Assembly: GCA_018222405.1 (NCBI GenBank)
Contig: JAAFAI010000015.1
Location: 1 to 64,000 of the forward strand
Reading direction: 5' to 3'
Length of the DNA: 64,000 bases
From: Gammaproteobacteria bacterium
GTDB taxonomy: Bacteria; Pseudomonadota; Gammaproteobacteria; Enterobacterales; Alteromonadaceae
This document shows, piece by piece, positions 47,625-55,295 of the stretch. Both the position numbers and the translations under genes were made by a program. How positions within the stretch are numbered: position 1 is the stretch's first letter; each line of letters begins with the position of its first letter. The notes beneath the pieces were generated by a model, which worked only from the letters and a program-made list of their open reading frames with translations, did no database searches and was not told the DNA's origin.

Positions 47625-50519
47625 TTGCGCAAACGTTGTTCTCATTGTTGGCTTTTTACGTTTCTGCTGGTGGCTTCCGGGCCGGCGGCGCCGGTTTTTG
47701 GCGCTGTTAAGGAATACTCGACAGCGCCGCTGTACGACTTTTCAGTGAGACCACAAACCGCCGATAAATCCCTTATCGAACTGGCAGGCCAGGCCAGAAC
47801 CACGTTATTATTTCCCTTTGAGTTGGCTCAGCAGGTTGTGCTGCCGGGGATCCAGGGACAATACACTCTCGAAGACGCGCTCAACCTCTTACTGGAAAAC
47901 TCTCCACTTACTATTCATCGGGATAACAATGGTTATCTGACTATCGCGCCCAGACCGACAGAGCCGACGGTTAATGCACTCCAAGAAGAAAACCCAAAAG
48001 TAACCATTGATGAAGGGCCAGTCTATGAGCGTATTTCGGTGCTGGGTAACCGGGCATCGGCACGGGGAGCATACGATTCGGCGGTGCCACTGGATATCAT
48101 TGCTACCGACAATCTTTTTTTTGCCGGCAGTCAGACCATGCTCGACGCCTTAACTCAGGTGATCCCTTCATTTAATGTCAGTGCGCAAACCACTAACGAT
48201 GCAGCTATGTTAGTGCGACCGGCAAATCTTCGCGGGCTGGCATCTGATCACACGCTAACGCTCGTAAACGGAAAACGGCGCCACCGTTCTGCCGTGATCA
48301 CATTTCTGGGGGGCGGTTTGTCTGATGGTGCTCAGGGGCCGGATATTTCGGTATTGCCGGTCAGTGCTATTGAACAGGCCGAGGTGCTGCGCGATGGCGC
48401 AGCGGCCCAATACGGTTCGGATGCCATTGCCGGCGTGATGAACTTCAAACTGAAAAGTACGCCGGGGCAGGGCAATATTACACTCACTGGCGGACAGTAT
48501 TCAGCCGGTGACGGAGAGCAGGTCAGCGTGCAGGTTAGTCAGGGGCTGGCCATTGGCCAAAATGGAGCGCTGCAACTAAGCGCAGAGTATCAACAGCAAA
48601 ATCCTACCGACCGCAGTGTTCAGCGCGAGGATGCCCAGGCATTGCTGGATGCCGGCAATCAGACTATCGCAACACCCGCGCAACAGTGGGGCAGTGCAGC
48701 CATGGATCGCGATGTTAAACTAGCGGCGAATCTAGCAGTGCCTGTTTCCCGCCGGCATGAGATATACGCTTTTGCGCTGGGCACCAGTCGGGATATGGAA
48801 GGTGAGTTTTATTTCCGCAACCCCCAGCGTCGACAGGGCGTATTCGTCGCTGGAGCGAACCAGCCTGGTGAACTGCTAATCGCCGACCTGGACGGCTTAG
48901 GGGAGGGCATTGAATGTCCAACTATTCTGTTAAATGGTGACAATGTGCTGGCGAGTGCTGCATACCAACTAATTGCCGATCAACAAAGTGCGCTGGGTCT
49001 AAATTGTTTTGCTTTTAATGAATGGTTTCCAGGCGGGTTTACGCCGCGCTTTGGTGGCCGGGTGAAAGATGGCACTTTTTACGCCGGCAGCCGTGGTGAG
49101 TTTGCAGATGCCTGGCATTACGACGTAAGTGTCGGAGCGGGCTATTCTGGTATTCGTTATTACATTAATAACACCGTTAACCCCTCTCTTGGGCCTGATT
49201 CGCCCACCGCATTTCGGCCCGGTGGGGCTGCACAAATAGAGCGTAATGCCAGTATCGGTCTTCTCAAAAGCCTGCCTACCGGCTTCTATGAACCATTTAC
49301 CCTGGCGCTGGGAATGGAATGGCGCAGCGAACGCTACCGGCAAATTGCTGGCGAGCAGGCCTCGTTTGAGGTAGGACGTTTTGCACAAAACCGCCAGGGG
49401 GTGAGCGCCGGGTTCTCGGTGGGCGCTAACGGCTTTCCGGGCTATCGCCCAGAAACATCTGGAGAGTGGCAGCGTGAAACACGGGCGGTGTATGTGGATT
49501 TAACCATGCCGTTCAGTGATACCTGGTTAACTACTGCGGCGTTCAGAGCGGAAGACTTTTCTGATTTTGGTACTCACGTAGATGGTAAGTTAAGCCTTCG
49601 CTGGCAGGCTACTGAAACCCTTGCGTATCGTTCTTCGGTGAGTACCGGGTTCAAGGCACCCACCGTAGGGCAGAGTAATATTATTAATATCAGTACTAAA
49701 TTTGGTCTTAACGGATTGGAAGATCAGATCACGTTACCGCCCACTAACAGTGTGGCAGTTAAGCTGGGAGCCCGAGAATTGACCCCGGAAGAATCGGTTA
49801 ATTTTAGTGTGGGCCTGATGGCCAGTCTGTCACCTGCTACGCAACTTACACTGGATTTCTATCAGATCTATTTAGCCGATCGCATCAGCACGACGTCGGC
49901 TATCGAACTGGATGAACAAACCGTCGGGCTATTGCTTGAACAGGGGTTTGAAGAGGCTGAAACCTATCGCAGCGCGAAGTTTTTCACCAATGATTTTGAT
50001 ACCCGTACCCGGGGGCTGGATCTGGTGTTTAACTGGCAGTTCGATTGGCAAGGCTGGCAGCATCAGTTACTAGCCACCTTAAACTGGACTGATACGCAGG
50101 TAATCCGTGTGACTACTCAGGATTATGAGCAGCGGGACGGCGCGGTAAATCTGACTCACCAGCGGATCCGCATGCTCGAAGACAACCTGCCAGCATACCG
50201 GGCTAATATCAGCCTGACGCAATCATTTGGCGCGCACCAGTTAGCCTGGCAAGTTCATTATTTTGGTGCATTTTATGAGGATCATCTCGATGCGTCCGCC
50301 GGCTACGATATCGAAGCACCCGGGCGTTTCACCATGGATGCGCGATGGTCGTATAAACTGGCAAACGGTTGGGAGTTTATTTTGGGGATAAACAATGTGT
50401 TTAATACTCAGCCCGAATTAAATCCACATCGCTTTGTTGCCGGAGCTAAATACCCTTCGACGAGTCCGGGCGGATTTGATGGGCGTTATGGATTTATTGC
50501 GTTAAAAGCGGGCTGGTAA
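47625..50519 (+). CDS. TonB-dependent receptor with STN signalling domain
   Basis: Receptor of 964 residues. After the signal peptide (ends near VFGAVKEY) comes an STN domain (DKSLIELAGQARTTLLFPFELAQQ ... LEDALNLLLENSPLTI, residues ~50-115), which talks to the FecR protein, then plug (LVRPANLRGLASDHTLTLVNGKRRH; AEVLRDGAAAQYGSDAIAGVMNF) and barrel. It is paralogous to 43299-45878 with the STN domain as the main addition. The start is probably TTG at 47625, since an in-frame stop lies just upstream (47613-47615) and no ATG or GTG fits the signal peptide; the ribosome site is poor. Expression may therefore be kept low, as suits a sensor. Confidence 0.86.
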   Translation: MRKRCSHCWLFTFLLVASGPAAPVFGAVKEYSTAPLYDFSVRPQTADKSLIELAGQARTTLLFPFELAQQVVLPGIQGQYTLEDALNLLLENSPLTIHRDNNGYLTIAPRPTEPTVNALQEENPKVTIDEGPVYERISVLGNRASARGAYDSAVPLDIIATDNLFFAGSQTMLDALTQVIPSFNVSAQTTNDAAMLVRPANLRGLASDHTLTLVNGKRRHRSAVITFLGGGLSDGAQGPDISVLPVSAIEQAEVLRDGAAAQYGSDAIAGVMNFKLKSTPGQGNITLTGGQYSAGDGEQVSVQVSQGLAIGQNGALQLSAEYQQQNPTDRSVQREDAQALLDAGNQTIATPAQQWGSAAMDRDVKLAANLAVPVSRRHEIYAFALGTSRDMEGEFYFRNPQRRQGVFVAGANQPGELLIADLDGLGEGIECPTILLNGDNVLASAAYQLIADQQSALGLNCFAFNEWFPGGFTPRFGGRVKDGTFYAGSRGEFADAWHYDVSVGAGYSGIRYYINNTVNPSLGPDSPTAFRPGGAAQIERNASIGLLKSLPTGFYEPFTLALGMEWRSERYRQIAGEQASFEVGRFAQNRQGVSAGFSVGANGFPGYRPETSGEWQRETRAVYVDLTMPFSDTWLTTAAFRAEDFSDFGTHVDGKLSLRWQATETLAYRSSVSTGFKAPTVGQSNIINISTKFGLNGLEDQITLPPTNSVAVKLGARELTPEESVNFSVGLMASLSPATQLTLDFYQIYLADRISTTSAIELDEQTVGLLLEQGFEEAETYRSAKFFTNDFDTRTRGLDLVFNWQFDWQGWQHQLLATLNWTDTQVIRVTTQDYEQRDGAVNLTHQRIRMLEDNLPAYRANISLTQSFGAHQLAWQVHYFGAFYEDHLDASAGYDIEAPGRFTMDARWSYKLANGWEFILGINNVFNTQPELNPHRFVAGAKYPSTSPGGFDGRYGFIALKAGW

Positions 50520-50530
50520 AACAGCAGGAT

Positions 50531-50557
50531 ATAAAAAGGACGTTAGCCAACGTCCTT
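50531..50557 (-). terminator. Terminator of bfd
   Basis: On the minus strand AAGGACGTT-GGCT-AACGTCCTT, nine pairs (50557-50536), is followed by TTTTTAT counting the last stem bases. It overlaps the bfd stop codon and also lies just after the convergent receptor gene. Confidence 0.7.
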
Positions 50558-50737
50558 AAATAAACTTTCATTAATAATGGTCGAGTCGATGACCTGTTGG
50601 GCCATTTGTATGCATTTGCCGCACTGCGAACCCAATTGCAGTTGTTCACGCAGATCACGTATATTGCCAACGCCGCTGTCGGTGACAGCTTTGCGTATCG
50701 CGGTATCAGTTACACCGTAACACATGCAGACATACAT
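50543..50737 (-). CDS. bfd: Bacterioferritin-associated ferredoxin
   Basis: [2Fe-2S] protein of 64 residues. The four ligands are CMC near the start (YVCMCYGVTD) and CGKC later (LGSQCGKCIQMA), the Bfd arrangement. Bfd donates electrons to bacterioferritin so that stored iron is released, and is made when iron is short. A Fur-like box lies about 30 bases upstream, in agreement. No bacterioferritin gene is in the window. Confidence 0.92.
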   Translation of the reverse strand: MYVCMCYGVTDTAIRKAVTDSGVGNIRDLREQLQLGSQCGKCIQMAQQVIDSTIINESLFKDVG

Positions 50738-50767
50738 AAAACATAAACTCCAATATCAATATGCAAA

Positions 50768-50782
50768 TGATAATAATTGTTA
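50768..50782 (-). promoter_or_regulatory. Fur box upstream of bfd
   Basis: TGATAATAATTGTTA on the plus strand matches the first half and centre of the 7-1-7 Fur motif TGATAATNATTATCA, with mismatches confined to the second half. Position, upstream of bfd, fits known Fur control. Confidence 0.65.
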
Positions 50783-50940
50783 TTTGAGCTTGTTGCAAAT
50801 ATTTTGTGCAAATTTATGACGATTCAGTCACATATAGGAGAAAAAGGGGGGTGTCTGGTCTGATGAGTTTAAAAAAGTCTGTAACGTCAATTGTATTTTC
50901 ATTTATTGCACTCACTATAACAGGCAGCAGCAGATACTGA

Positions 50941-50956
50941 TGTGATATAGATCACA
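50941..50956 (+). promoter_or_regulatory. CRP-type site upstream of peroxiredoxin
   Basis: TGTGATATAGATCACA has both half-sites TGTGA and TCACA exactly, with the correct 6-base spacing. It lies 37 bases before the start codon, and a TATAAC (candidate -10) stands further upstream, so a bound CRP might repress rather than activate. Confidence 0.6.
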
Positions 50957-50993
50957 ACTACTGCCATTCACATAATGAAAATGGAGAATAGAT

Positions 50994-51599
50994 ATGAGCG
51001 TACTTGTTGGACGTCCAGCCCCGGATTTTACTGCAGCAGCCGTGTTAGGCAGTGGTGAAATTGTTGACAGCTTTACCCTGAGCGAAGCCATTAAAGGCAA
51101 AAAAGCAGTTGTCTTTTTCTATCCACTGGACTTTACCTTTGTATGTCCTTCAGAACTGATTGCCTTTGATAAGCGTTACGAAGAATTCACCAAGCGTGGC
51201 GTTGAGGTTATCGGTGTATCAATCGATTCTCAGTTCTCGCACAATGCATGGCGTAACACCCCTGTAAACGAGGGCGGTATCGGCCCGGTTAAATACACTC
51301 TGGTTGCTGACACCAAGCACGAGATTTGCCAGGCCTATGATGTTGAGCATCCGGAAGCTGGTGTTGCTTTCCGTGGTTCTTTCCTGATCGACAAAGAAGG
51401 TCAGGTTCGCCATCAGGTAGTTAACGATCTGCCATTAGGTCGTAATATCGACGAAATGTTACGTATGGTTGATGCCCTGGACTTCCACGAAGAGCACGGT
51501 GAAGTGTGCCCGGCTGGCTGGACTGAAGGTAAAGCGGGTATGGACGCAAGCCCTGCCGGTGTTGCTAAGTATCTGTCTGAGAAATCAGAAGAACTTTAA
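50994..51599 (+). CDS. Peroxiredoxin, typical 2-Cys (AhpC/Prx1 type)
   Basis: Thiol peroxidase of 201 residues. The peroxidatic cysteine is in PLDFTFVCPSEL and the resolving cysteine in EEHGEVCPAGW, the typical 2-Cys arrangement, with FRGSFLIDKEG between. It reduces hydrogen peroxide and organic peroxides using thioredoxin or a similar donor; no AhpF reductase gene is adjacent. A CRP-type palindrome lies upstream and a strong terminator downstream, so it is a single-gene unit. GGAG stands before the ATG. Confidence 0.94.
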   Translation: MSVLVGRPAPDFTAAAVLGSGEIVDSFTLSEAIKGKKAVVFFYPLDFTFVCPSELIAFDKRYEEFTKRGVEVIGVSIDSQFSHNAWRNTPVNEGGIGPVKYTLVADTKHEICQAYDVEHPEAGVAFRGSFLIDKEGQVRHQVVNDLPLGRNIDEMLRMVDALDFHEEHGEVCPAGWTEGKAGMDASPAGVAKYLSEKSEEL

Positions 51600-51620
51600 T
51601 CACGATTTTGTTAATGAAAA

Positions 51621-51646
51621 GAGGCACTCCGGTGCCTCTTTTTTTT
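51621..51646. terminator. Terminator of the peroxiredoxin gene
   Basis: GAGGCAC (51621-51627), TCCG loop, GTGCCTC (51632-51638), then eight T; an AAAA run on the other side lets it also stop rnt transcripts coming from the right. Confidence 0.85.
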
Positions 51647-51706
51647 GCTTTAATTTTTTCGCCCCCCGGCGGGCCCTGACTATGGTTATAGCGCTGATTG
51701 CTAAAT

Positions 51707-52348
51707 TTAGTTTTCGTCAGGTGCAGGCAATGGCCAGCCGCCCAGACTGGCGTAGCGATTGACGATATAGCAGAACAGTTCGGCGGTTCTTTCGGCATCG
51801 TATAAGGCGGAATGAGCTTCGTTCTGATCAAAGCTGATGCCGGCGGCCTGGCAGGCTTTTACCAGTACCGTTTGTCCTAAAGCAAGCCCGGCGAGTGTAG
51901 TGGTATCAAATGAAACAAAGGGGTGGAATGGCGTGCGTTTAATATTGCACCGTTCGATCGCAGCATTCACAAAGCCCTGATCGAACGTGGCATTATGCGC
52001 CACGATTACGCTGCGCTGGCAGTCAGCGGCTTTTTGCAGCTTGCGAACATGTTTGCATAATCCTTTCATCGCTTCATCTTCACTAATTGCGCCACGTAAA
52101 GCGCAGTCCGGATCGATACCATTAAAGTCGAGTGCAGCTTGTTCCAGGTTTGCCCCCTCAAACGGCGTAATGTGCGCATGAAAGGTTTCGGCTGGCGCCA
52201 ACATGCCATCGCTGTCCATGCTCAGAGTCACGGCGGCAATTTCTAACAAGGCATCGGTGGTAGCGTTAAAGCCGGCAGTTTCGACATCAATAATGACCGG
52301 AAAGTAGCCTCTGAAGCGTTGTGACAAGGGGGGAATTGTTTGTGACAT
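51707..52348 (-). CDS. rnt: Ribonuclease T
   Basis: 3'-5' exonuclease of 213 residues that trims tRNA and 5S/23S rRNA ends. The DEDDh residues are visible in [25 protein letters not shown] and [17 protein letters not shown], and the N-terminus ([10 protein letters not shown]) is that of RNase T. It is divergent from motY, a neighbourhood seen in Vibrio and Alteromonas relatives. Confidence 0.94.
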   Translation of the reverse strand: MSQTIPPLSQRFRGYFPVIIDVETAGFNATTDALLEIAAVTLSMDSDGMLAPAETFHAHITPFEGANLEQAALDFNGIDPDCALRGAISEDEAMKGLCKHVRKLQKAADCQRSVIVAHNATFDQGFVNAAIERCNIKRTPFHPFVSFDTTTLAGLALGQTVLVKACQAAGISFDQNEAHSALYDAERTAELFCYIVNRYASLGGWPLPAPDEN

Positions 52349-52479
52349 ATCACTCTAAATCTGGTGGTTAACAGTAAACCTGACGGTAATGGTGAATTGA
52401 ACCGGTGCGGTTAAGCAAACTTCAGTTCTCATCAGGGGAAGAATTATGTCAATATTAGCGCTGACTATCTACCCGGTGC

Positions 52480-52506
52480 TAAACTTTTATTGTTCGTTGA
52501 CGATAA
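52480..52506 (+). promoter_or_regulatory. Sigma-28 (FliA) type promoter of motY
   Basis: TAAACTTT (52480-52487), an 11-base spacer, then GACGATAA (52499-52506). The flagellar sigma factor consensus is TAAAGTTT-N11-GCCGATAA, so each half differs at one base and the spacing is exact. It stands 45 bases before the motY start. Confidence 0.8.
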
Positions 52507-52551
52507 GATAGAGACGAAGGTTAACGGGTTTATCGATTGCTGAGGCTATAC

Positions 52552-53433
52552 ATGTTGAGATCGGTTTCGCTTATTTCATTTTCCATTGGATTGTTAGGGA
52601 TGGCAGCTACGCCTGTGCAGGCATCGCTGCGCCAGTACCATTCAACGGTAGAAAGCTCACAGTGGCAACTCAGTGAGCAAACCCGGCTCAGCTGTACTCT
52701 CAGTCATGCATTACCCGGATACGGTGAAGCCCAGTTTACCAGTGAAGCATCTAAACAGCTTAACATGGAGTTTGTGCTGGATATGAACCTGCTGCCTAAA
52801 AAGTTTGGCACGGCGGCGGTTTATGCGGTTCCCCCGAAGTGGATGCCCGGCGTCAGGGCCCGGCAAATTGCCGACATGACCTTGCGCACCCAGTATGATG
52901 GTGACTTGCCCGAGGATACCGCCTGGACCATGCTAAGCGAGCTGGAAAAAGGGTTCTGGCCAACCATTTATTATCAGGATTGGTACAACCCTAACGATAA
53001 AGTCGCCGTGGGGCTGAATGCCAGTAACTTTGCGCCGGTGTACCAGGAGTTTGTCAGCTGCGTTGCCAATTTACTGCCGTACAGTTTTGACGACATCAGC
53101 TACACAGTGCTGAGCTATGAGAAAAACTCTACCGAGTTATCTAAATACTCCAAACGACGCCTGCAAATGATTGGTGACTATTTGCGTGAGGATAACGAAC
53201 TTGAGCTGGTCCTGCTTGACGGCTATACCGACAGCTACGGCGGCTCCTGGAATAACCAGCAGTTATCGGTAAAGCGCGCCAACGAGGTTAAAAACTTCCT
53301 TACTGATTTAGGCGTAGGTGAGGATCGTATTGAAATCACCGGGCATGGTGAGAAACGTCATATTGCACCCAATACCACCAGTCAGTCGCGGGCAACAAAC
53401 CGCAGGGTAGTGGTCAGGATGGCGAAATCCTGA
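52552..53433 (+). CDS. motY: Sodium-driven flagellar motor protein MotY
   Basis: Exported protein of 293 residues, the same length as Vibrio MotY. The signal peptide ends near ATPVQASL. The N-terminal domain starts RQYHSTVESSQWQLSEQTRLSCTL, typical of MotY, and the C-terminal OmpA-type peptidoglycan-binding domain has LLDGYTDSYGGSWNNQQLSVKRANEV and ATNRRVVVRM. It forms the T ring that holds PomA/PomB stators in polar sodium-driven flagella. The ATG at 52552 has TGAGG upstream. A sigma-28-type promoter precedes it, tying it to late flagellar genes encoded elsewhere. Confidence 0.93.
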   Translation: MLRSVSLISFSIGLLGMAATPVQASLRQYHSTVESSQWQLSEQTRLSCTLSHALPGYGEAQFTSEASKQLNMEFVLDMNLLPKKFGTAAVYAVPPKWMPGVRARQIADMTLRTQYDGDLPEDTAWTMLSELEKGFWPTIYYQDWYNPNDKVAVGLNASNFAPVYQEFVSCVANLLPYSFDDISYTVLSYEKNSTELSKYSKRRLQMIGDYLREDNELELVLLDGYTDSYGGSWNNQQLSVKRANEVKNFLTDLGVGEDRIEITGHGEKRHIAPNTTSQSRATNRRVVVRMAKS

Positions 53434-53453
53434 ATAATTTGAAACATAAAAAA

Positions 53454-53479
53454 GCCGCGATACCTTTCGCGGCTTTTTT
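53454..53479. terminator. Bidirectional terminator, motY / glpQ
   Basis: GCCGCGA (53454-53460), loop of six, TCGCGGC (53467-53473), flanked by six A on the left and six T on the right, so it works for both convergent genes. Confidence 0.9.
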
Positions 53480-53490
53480 CGGACTAGTGG

Positions 53491-54492
53491 TTACTGGCTT
53501 TGCAGAAAGCGTTTGACCGGCGGTACCTGATCGGTAAAGACGCCGTCAAATTGCCATTTTTTTACCATTAGCATCAGTAACTGTGAGGCTGAAATACCCG
53601 GTGGCAGGGCATCAGTACGGAAGGTGTAAGGATGTATCAACAGACCAGCCTTTTGTGCCGCTGTTACCCAGTCGGTGAGTTCGGTGGTGGGCTGATTTTG
53701 CTCGTAACGGGTAACGTGACCGAGCCACGGGCCTATCCCCTGAACGTACCGGCTAACCTCCTGCATACCGGCTTCCGTTTTCAGCGCATCGTAGTCGGTG
53801 GGCGTTTCCTGCCAGCTGTTTTCTGCTATGAGTTGGATAAGCTTAACTCTGGCGCCGAGGGATTTTCGCAGTCGTTTGATTTCTTCAAAGTCAAAGCACT
53901 GAATATAAATATTGGCACTGGCATCATCGAGATGATGTTCGCGTAATACCTCAAGCACGGCTTTACTGATATCAACGCCCTGTGCCCGATGCCAGGCAGG
54001 GGATTTGATTTCAGCATACAAACCCACGGATCCGGCGGTAGTCGCATTAAGAGAGAGGATTGTGCTGATATGTTCCTCAAACGTTGCAACGGTAAACTGA
54101 CCATTGCCCTGATAACGATTTGGGTAGACCTGTTTGCCCGTTGCATCGGTGCGTTCGTGGACGTTTAATAACCTGAGTTCAGCCAGGGTAAAGTCCAGCG
54201 CATAATAACGCCCGTCCTCGCGGTGCCGGTTGGGGAACACCGTTTCCACATTGGTGACCGTTTCCAGGTGAATATCATGTAACACCACCAGATGACCATC
54301 GCCGGTCATCACCAGATCCTGCTCAATGTAGTCTGGTTGCTGGGCGTAGGCCATAGCCGTGGACGCCAGCGTATGCTCCGGCAGGTAACCCGACGCGCCG
54401 CGATGAGCAATAATATCGAACGCCATGGATTGGAATGACACCAGAGCGGTCAGTGACAGGATACGCAGTGTTTTTACAGAGAGGTTTATCAC
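53491..54492 (-). CDS. glpQ: Periplasmic glycerophosphodiester phosphodiesterase
   Basis: Protein of 333 residues with a signal peptide ending near QSMAFD. The GDPD core begins with DIIAHRGASGYLPEHTL, followed by EQDLVMTGDGHLVVLHDIHLE, the catalytic histidines and metal ligands, and later YAEIKSPAWH and the end FDGVFTDQVPP. It hydrolyses glycerophosphodiesters from phospholipids to glycerol-3-phosphate. The start appears to be GTG at 54492, 7 bases after the gloA stop, so the two genes are probably cotranscribed. No GlpT transporter gene is nearby. Confidence 0.93.
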   Translation of the reverse strand: MINLSVKTLRILSLTALVSFQSMAFDIIAHRGASGYLPEHTLASTAMAYAQQPDYIEQDLVMTGDGHLVVLHDIHLETVTNVETVFPNRHREDGRYYALDFTLAELRLLNVHERTDATGKQVYPNRYQGNGQFTVATFEEHISTILSLNATTAGSVGLYAEIKSPAWHRAQGVDISKAVLEVLREHHLDDASANIYIQCFDFEEIKRLRKSLGARVKLIQLIAENSWQETPTDYDALKTEAGMQEVSRYVQGIGPWLGHVTRYEQNQPTTELTDWVTAAQKAGLLIHPYTFRTDALPPGISASQLLMLMVKKWQFDGVFTDQVPPVKRFLQSQ

Positions 54493-54499
54493 AAAAAGG

Positions 54500-54883
54500 T
54501 TACTCAGGTTGGATTAATTCAATGGCATAACCGTCAGGATCGCGAACAAAGGCAATCACGGTTTTACCGCCTTTTACCGGCCCCGGTTTGCGATAAACAT
54601 CCGCACCTTTTGCTTCCAGCTGTTCGCAAAAGGCATAGATATCCTCAACGGCGAAGGCAACGTGACCATAGGCATTGCCAAGGTCATACTCGTTATCTCC
54701 CCAGTTGTAGGTTAATTCCAGGACTGCTTGCTCAGACTCATCGGCATAACCTACAAATGCCAGCGTGTATTCGTATTCAGTATTCTCGCTTTTACACAGT
54801 AATTTCATGCCCATGGTATCCACATAGAAGGCCAGGGAAGTCTCCAGGTCTTTAACCCGTAACATGGTGTGTAACATTCGCAT
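54500..54883 (-). CDS. gloA: Lactoylglutathione lyase (glyoxalase I)
   Basis: Metal enzyme of 127 residues that turns the methylglyoxal-glutathione adduct into lactoylglutathione. The sequence follows E. coli Glo[20 protein letters not shown] with the first histidine ligand, [19 protein letters not shown] with a glutamate ligand, [13 protein letters not shown] and [20 protein letters not shown] precedes the ATG. It depends on glutathione made by GshA. Confidence 0.95.
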   Translation of the reverse strand: MRMLHTMLRVKDLETSLAFYVDTMGMKLLCKSENTEYEYTLAFVGYADESEQAVLELTYNWGDNEYDLGNAYGHVAFAVEDIYAFCEQLEAKGADVYRKPGPVKGGKTVIAFVRDPDGYAIELIQPE

Positions 54884-54963
54884 AAGAAGCTCCTTAATCA
54901 GACATTGTGATTCAGCTGTTTTTCAACTGTATGACAGTGACAGCGTTTATTGTGGCACTGTAA

Positions 54964-54984
54964 TTAATCTGCAAAGCAGATTAA
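54964..54984. promoter_or_regulatory. 21-bp palindrome in the gloA upstream region
   Basis: TTAATCTGC-AAA-GCAGATTAA, nine perfect pairs around three bases, about 80 bases upstream of gloA and 150 bases before the small membrane gene. It has no T run and is more like an operator than a terminator. The regulator is unknown. Confidence 0.4.
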
Positions 54985-55079
54985 AGTAAATTGTGACCAG
55001 CGGGCTAAATAGCTGGTTTGAACACCGCGTCAGAGCGTTTGAAGAAATTGTGATTGTTTTTTCGCAGCAGTGTCACACA

Positions 55080-55107
55080 TTGGTGATTGGCAGTTTCCTT
55101 ATATAAA
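55080..55107 (+). promoter_or_regulatory. Candidate promoter of the small-ORF/sigma unit
   Basis: TTGGTG (55080-55085), 16-base spacer, TATAAA (55102-55107), 27 bases before the ATG at 55134. A housekeeping-type promoter rather than an ECF one. Confidence 0.42.
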
Positions 55108-55133
55108 ATGGATGCTTAAAGGAAACCAGTATA

Positions 55134-55295
55134 ATGAAGAATAAACTAACCCGGTTATGTAGTAAGACCCACAAACCCTCTATAGGAGTCATCGTTGCCA
55201 TTGTAGTTGCGGTATGGGTGGCAGACGCAGAAGCACATGTTTTAAGGGCTGTGTGTCAGGGAGATCCCACCTCTCAGCAAGGAGCAAAAGAATGA
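55134..55295 (+). CDS. Small membrane protein coupled to sigma factor gene
   Basis: An open frame of 53 residues. A basic N-terminus (KNKLTRLCSKTHK) is followed by one hydrophobic stretch (SIGVIVAIVVAVWVADA) and a polar tail. Its stop codon overlaps the ATG of the sigma gene (ATGA at 55292-55295), and a ribosome site AAAGGAAAC lies upstream. Coupling and the membrane segment suggest a real gene, perhaps a regulator or partner of the membrane-fused sigma factor. No known family was recognised, and a leader peptide function cannot be excluded. Confidence 0.5.
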   Translation: MKNKLTRLCSKTHKPSIGVIVAIVVAVWVADAEAHVLRAVCQGDPTSQQGAKE

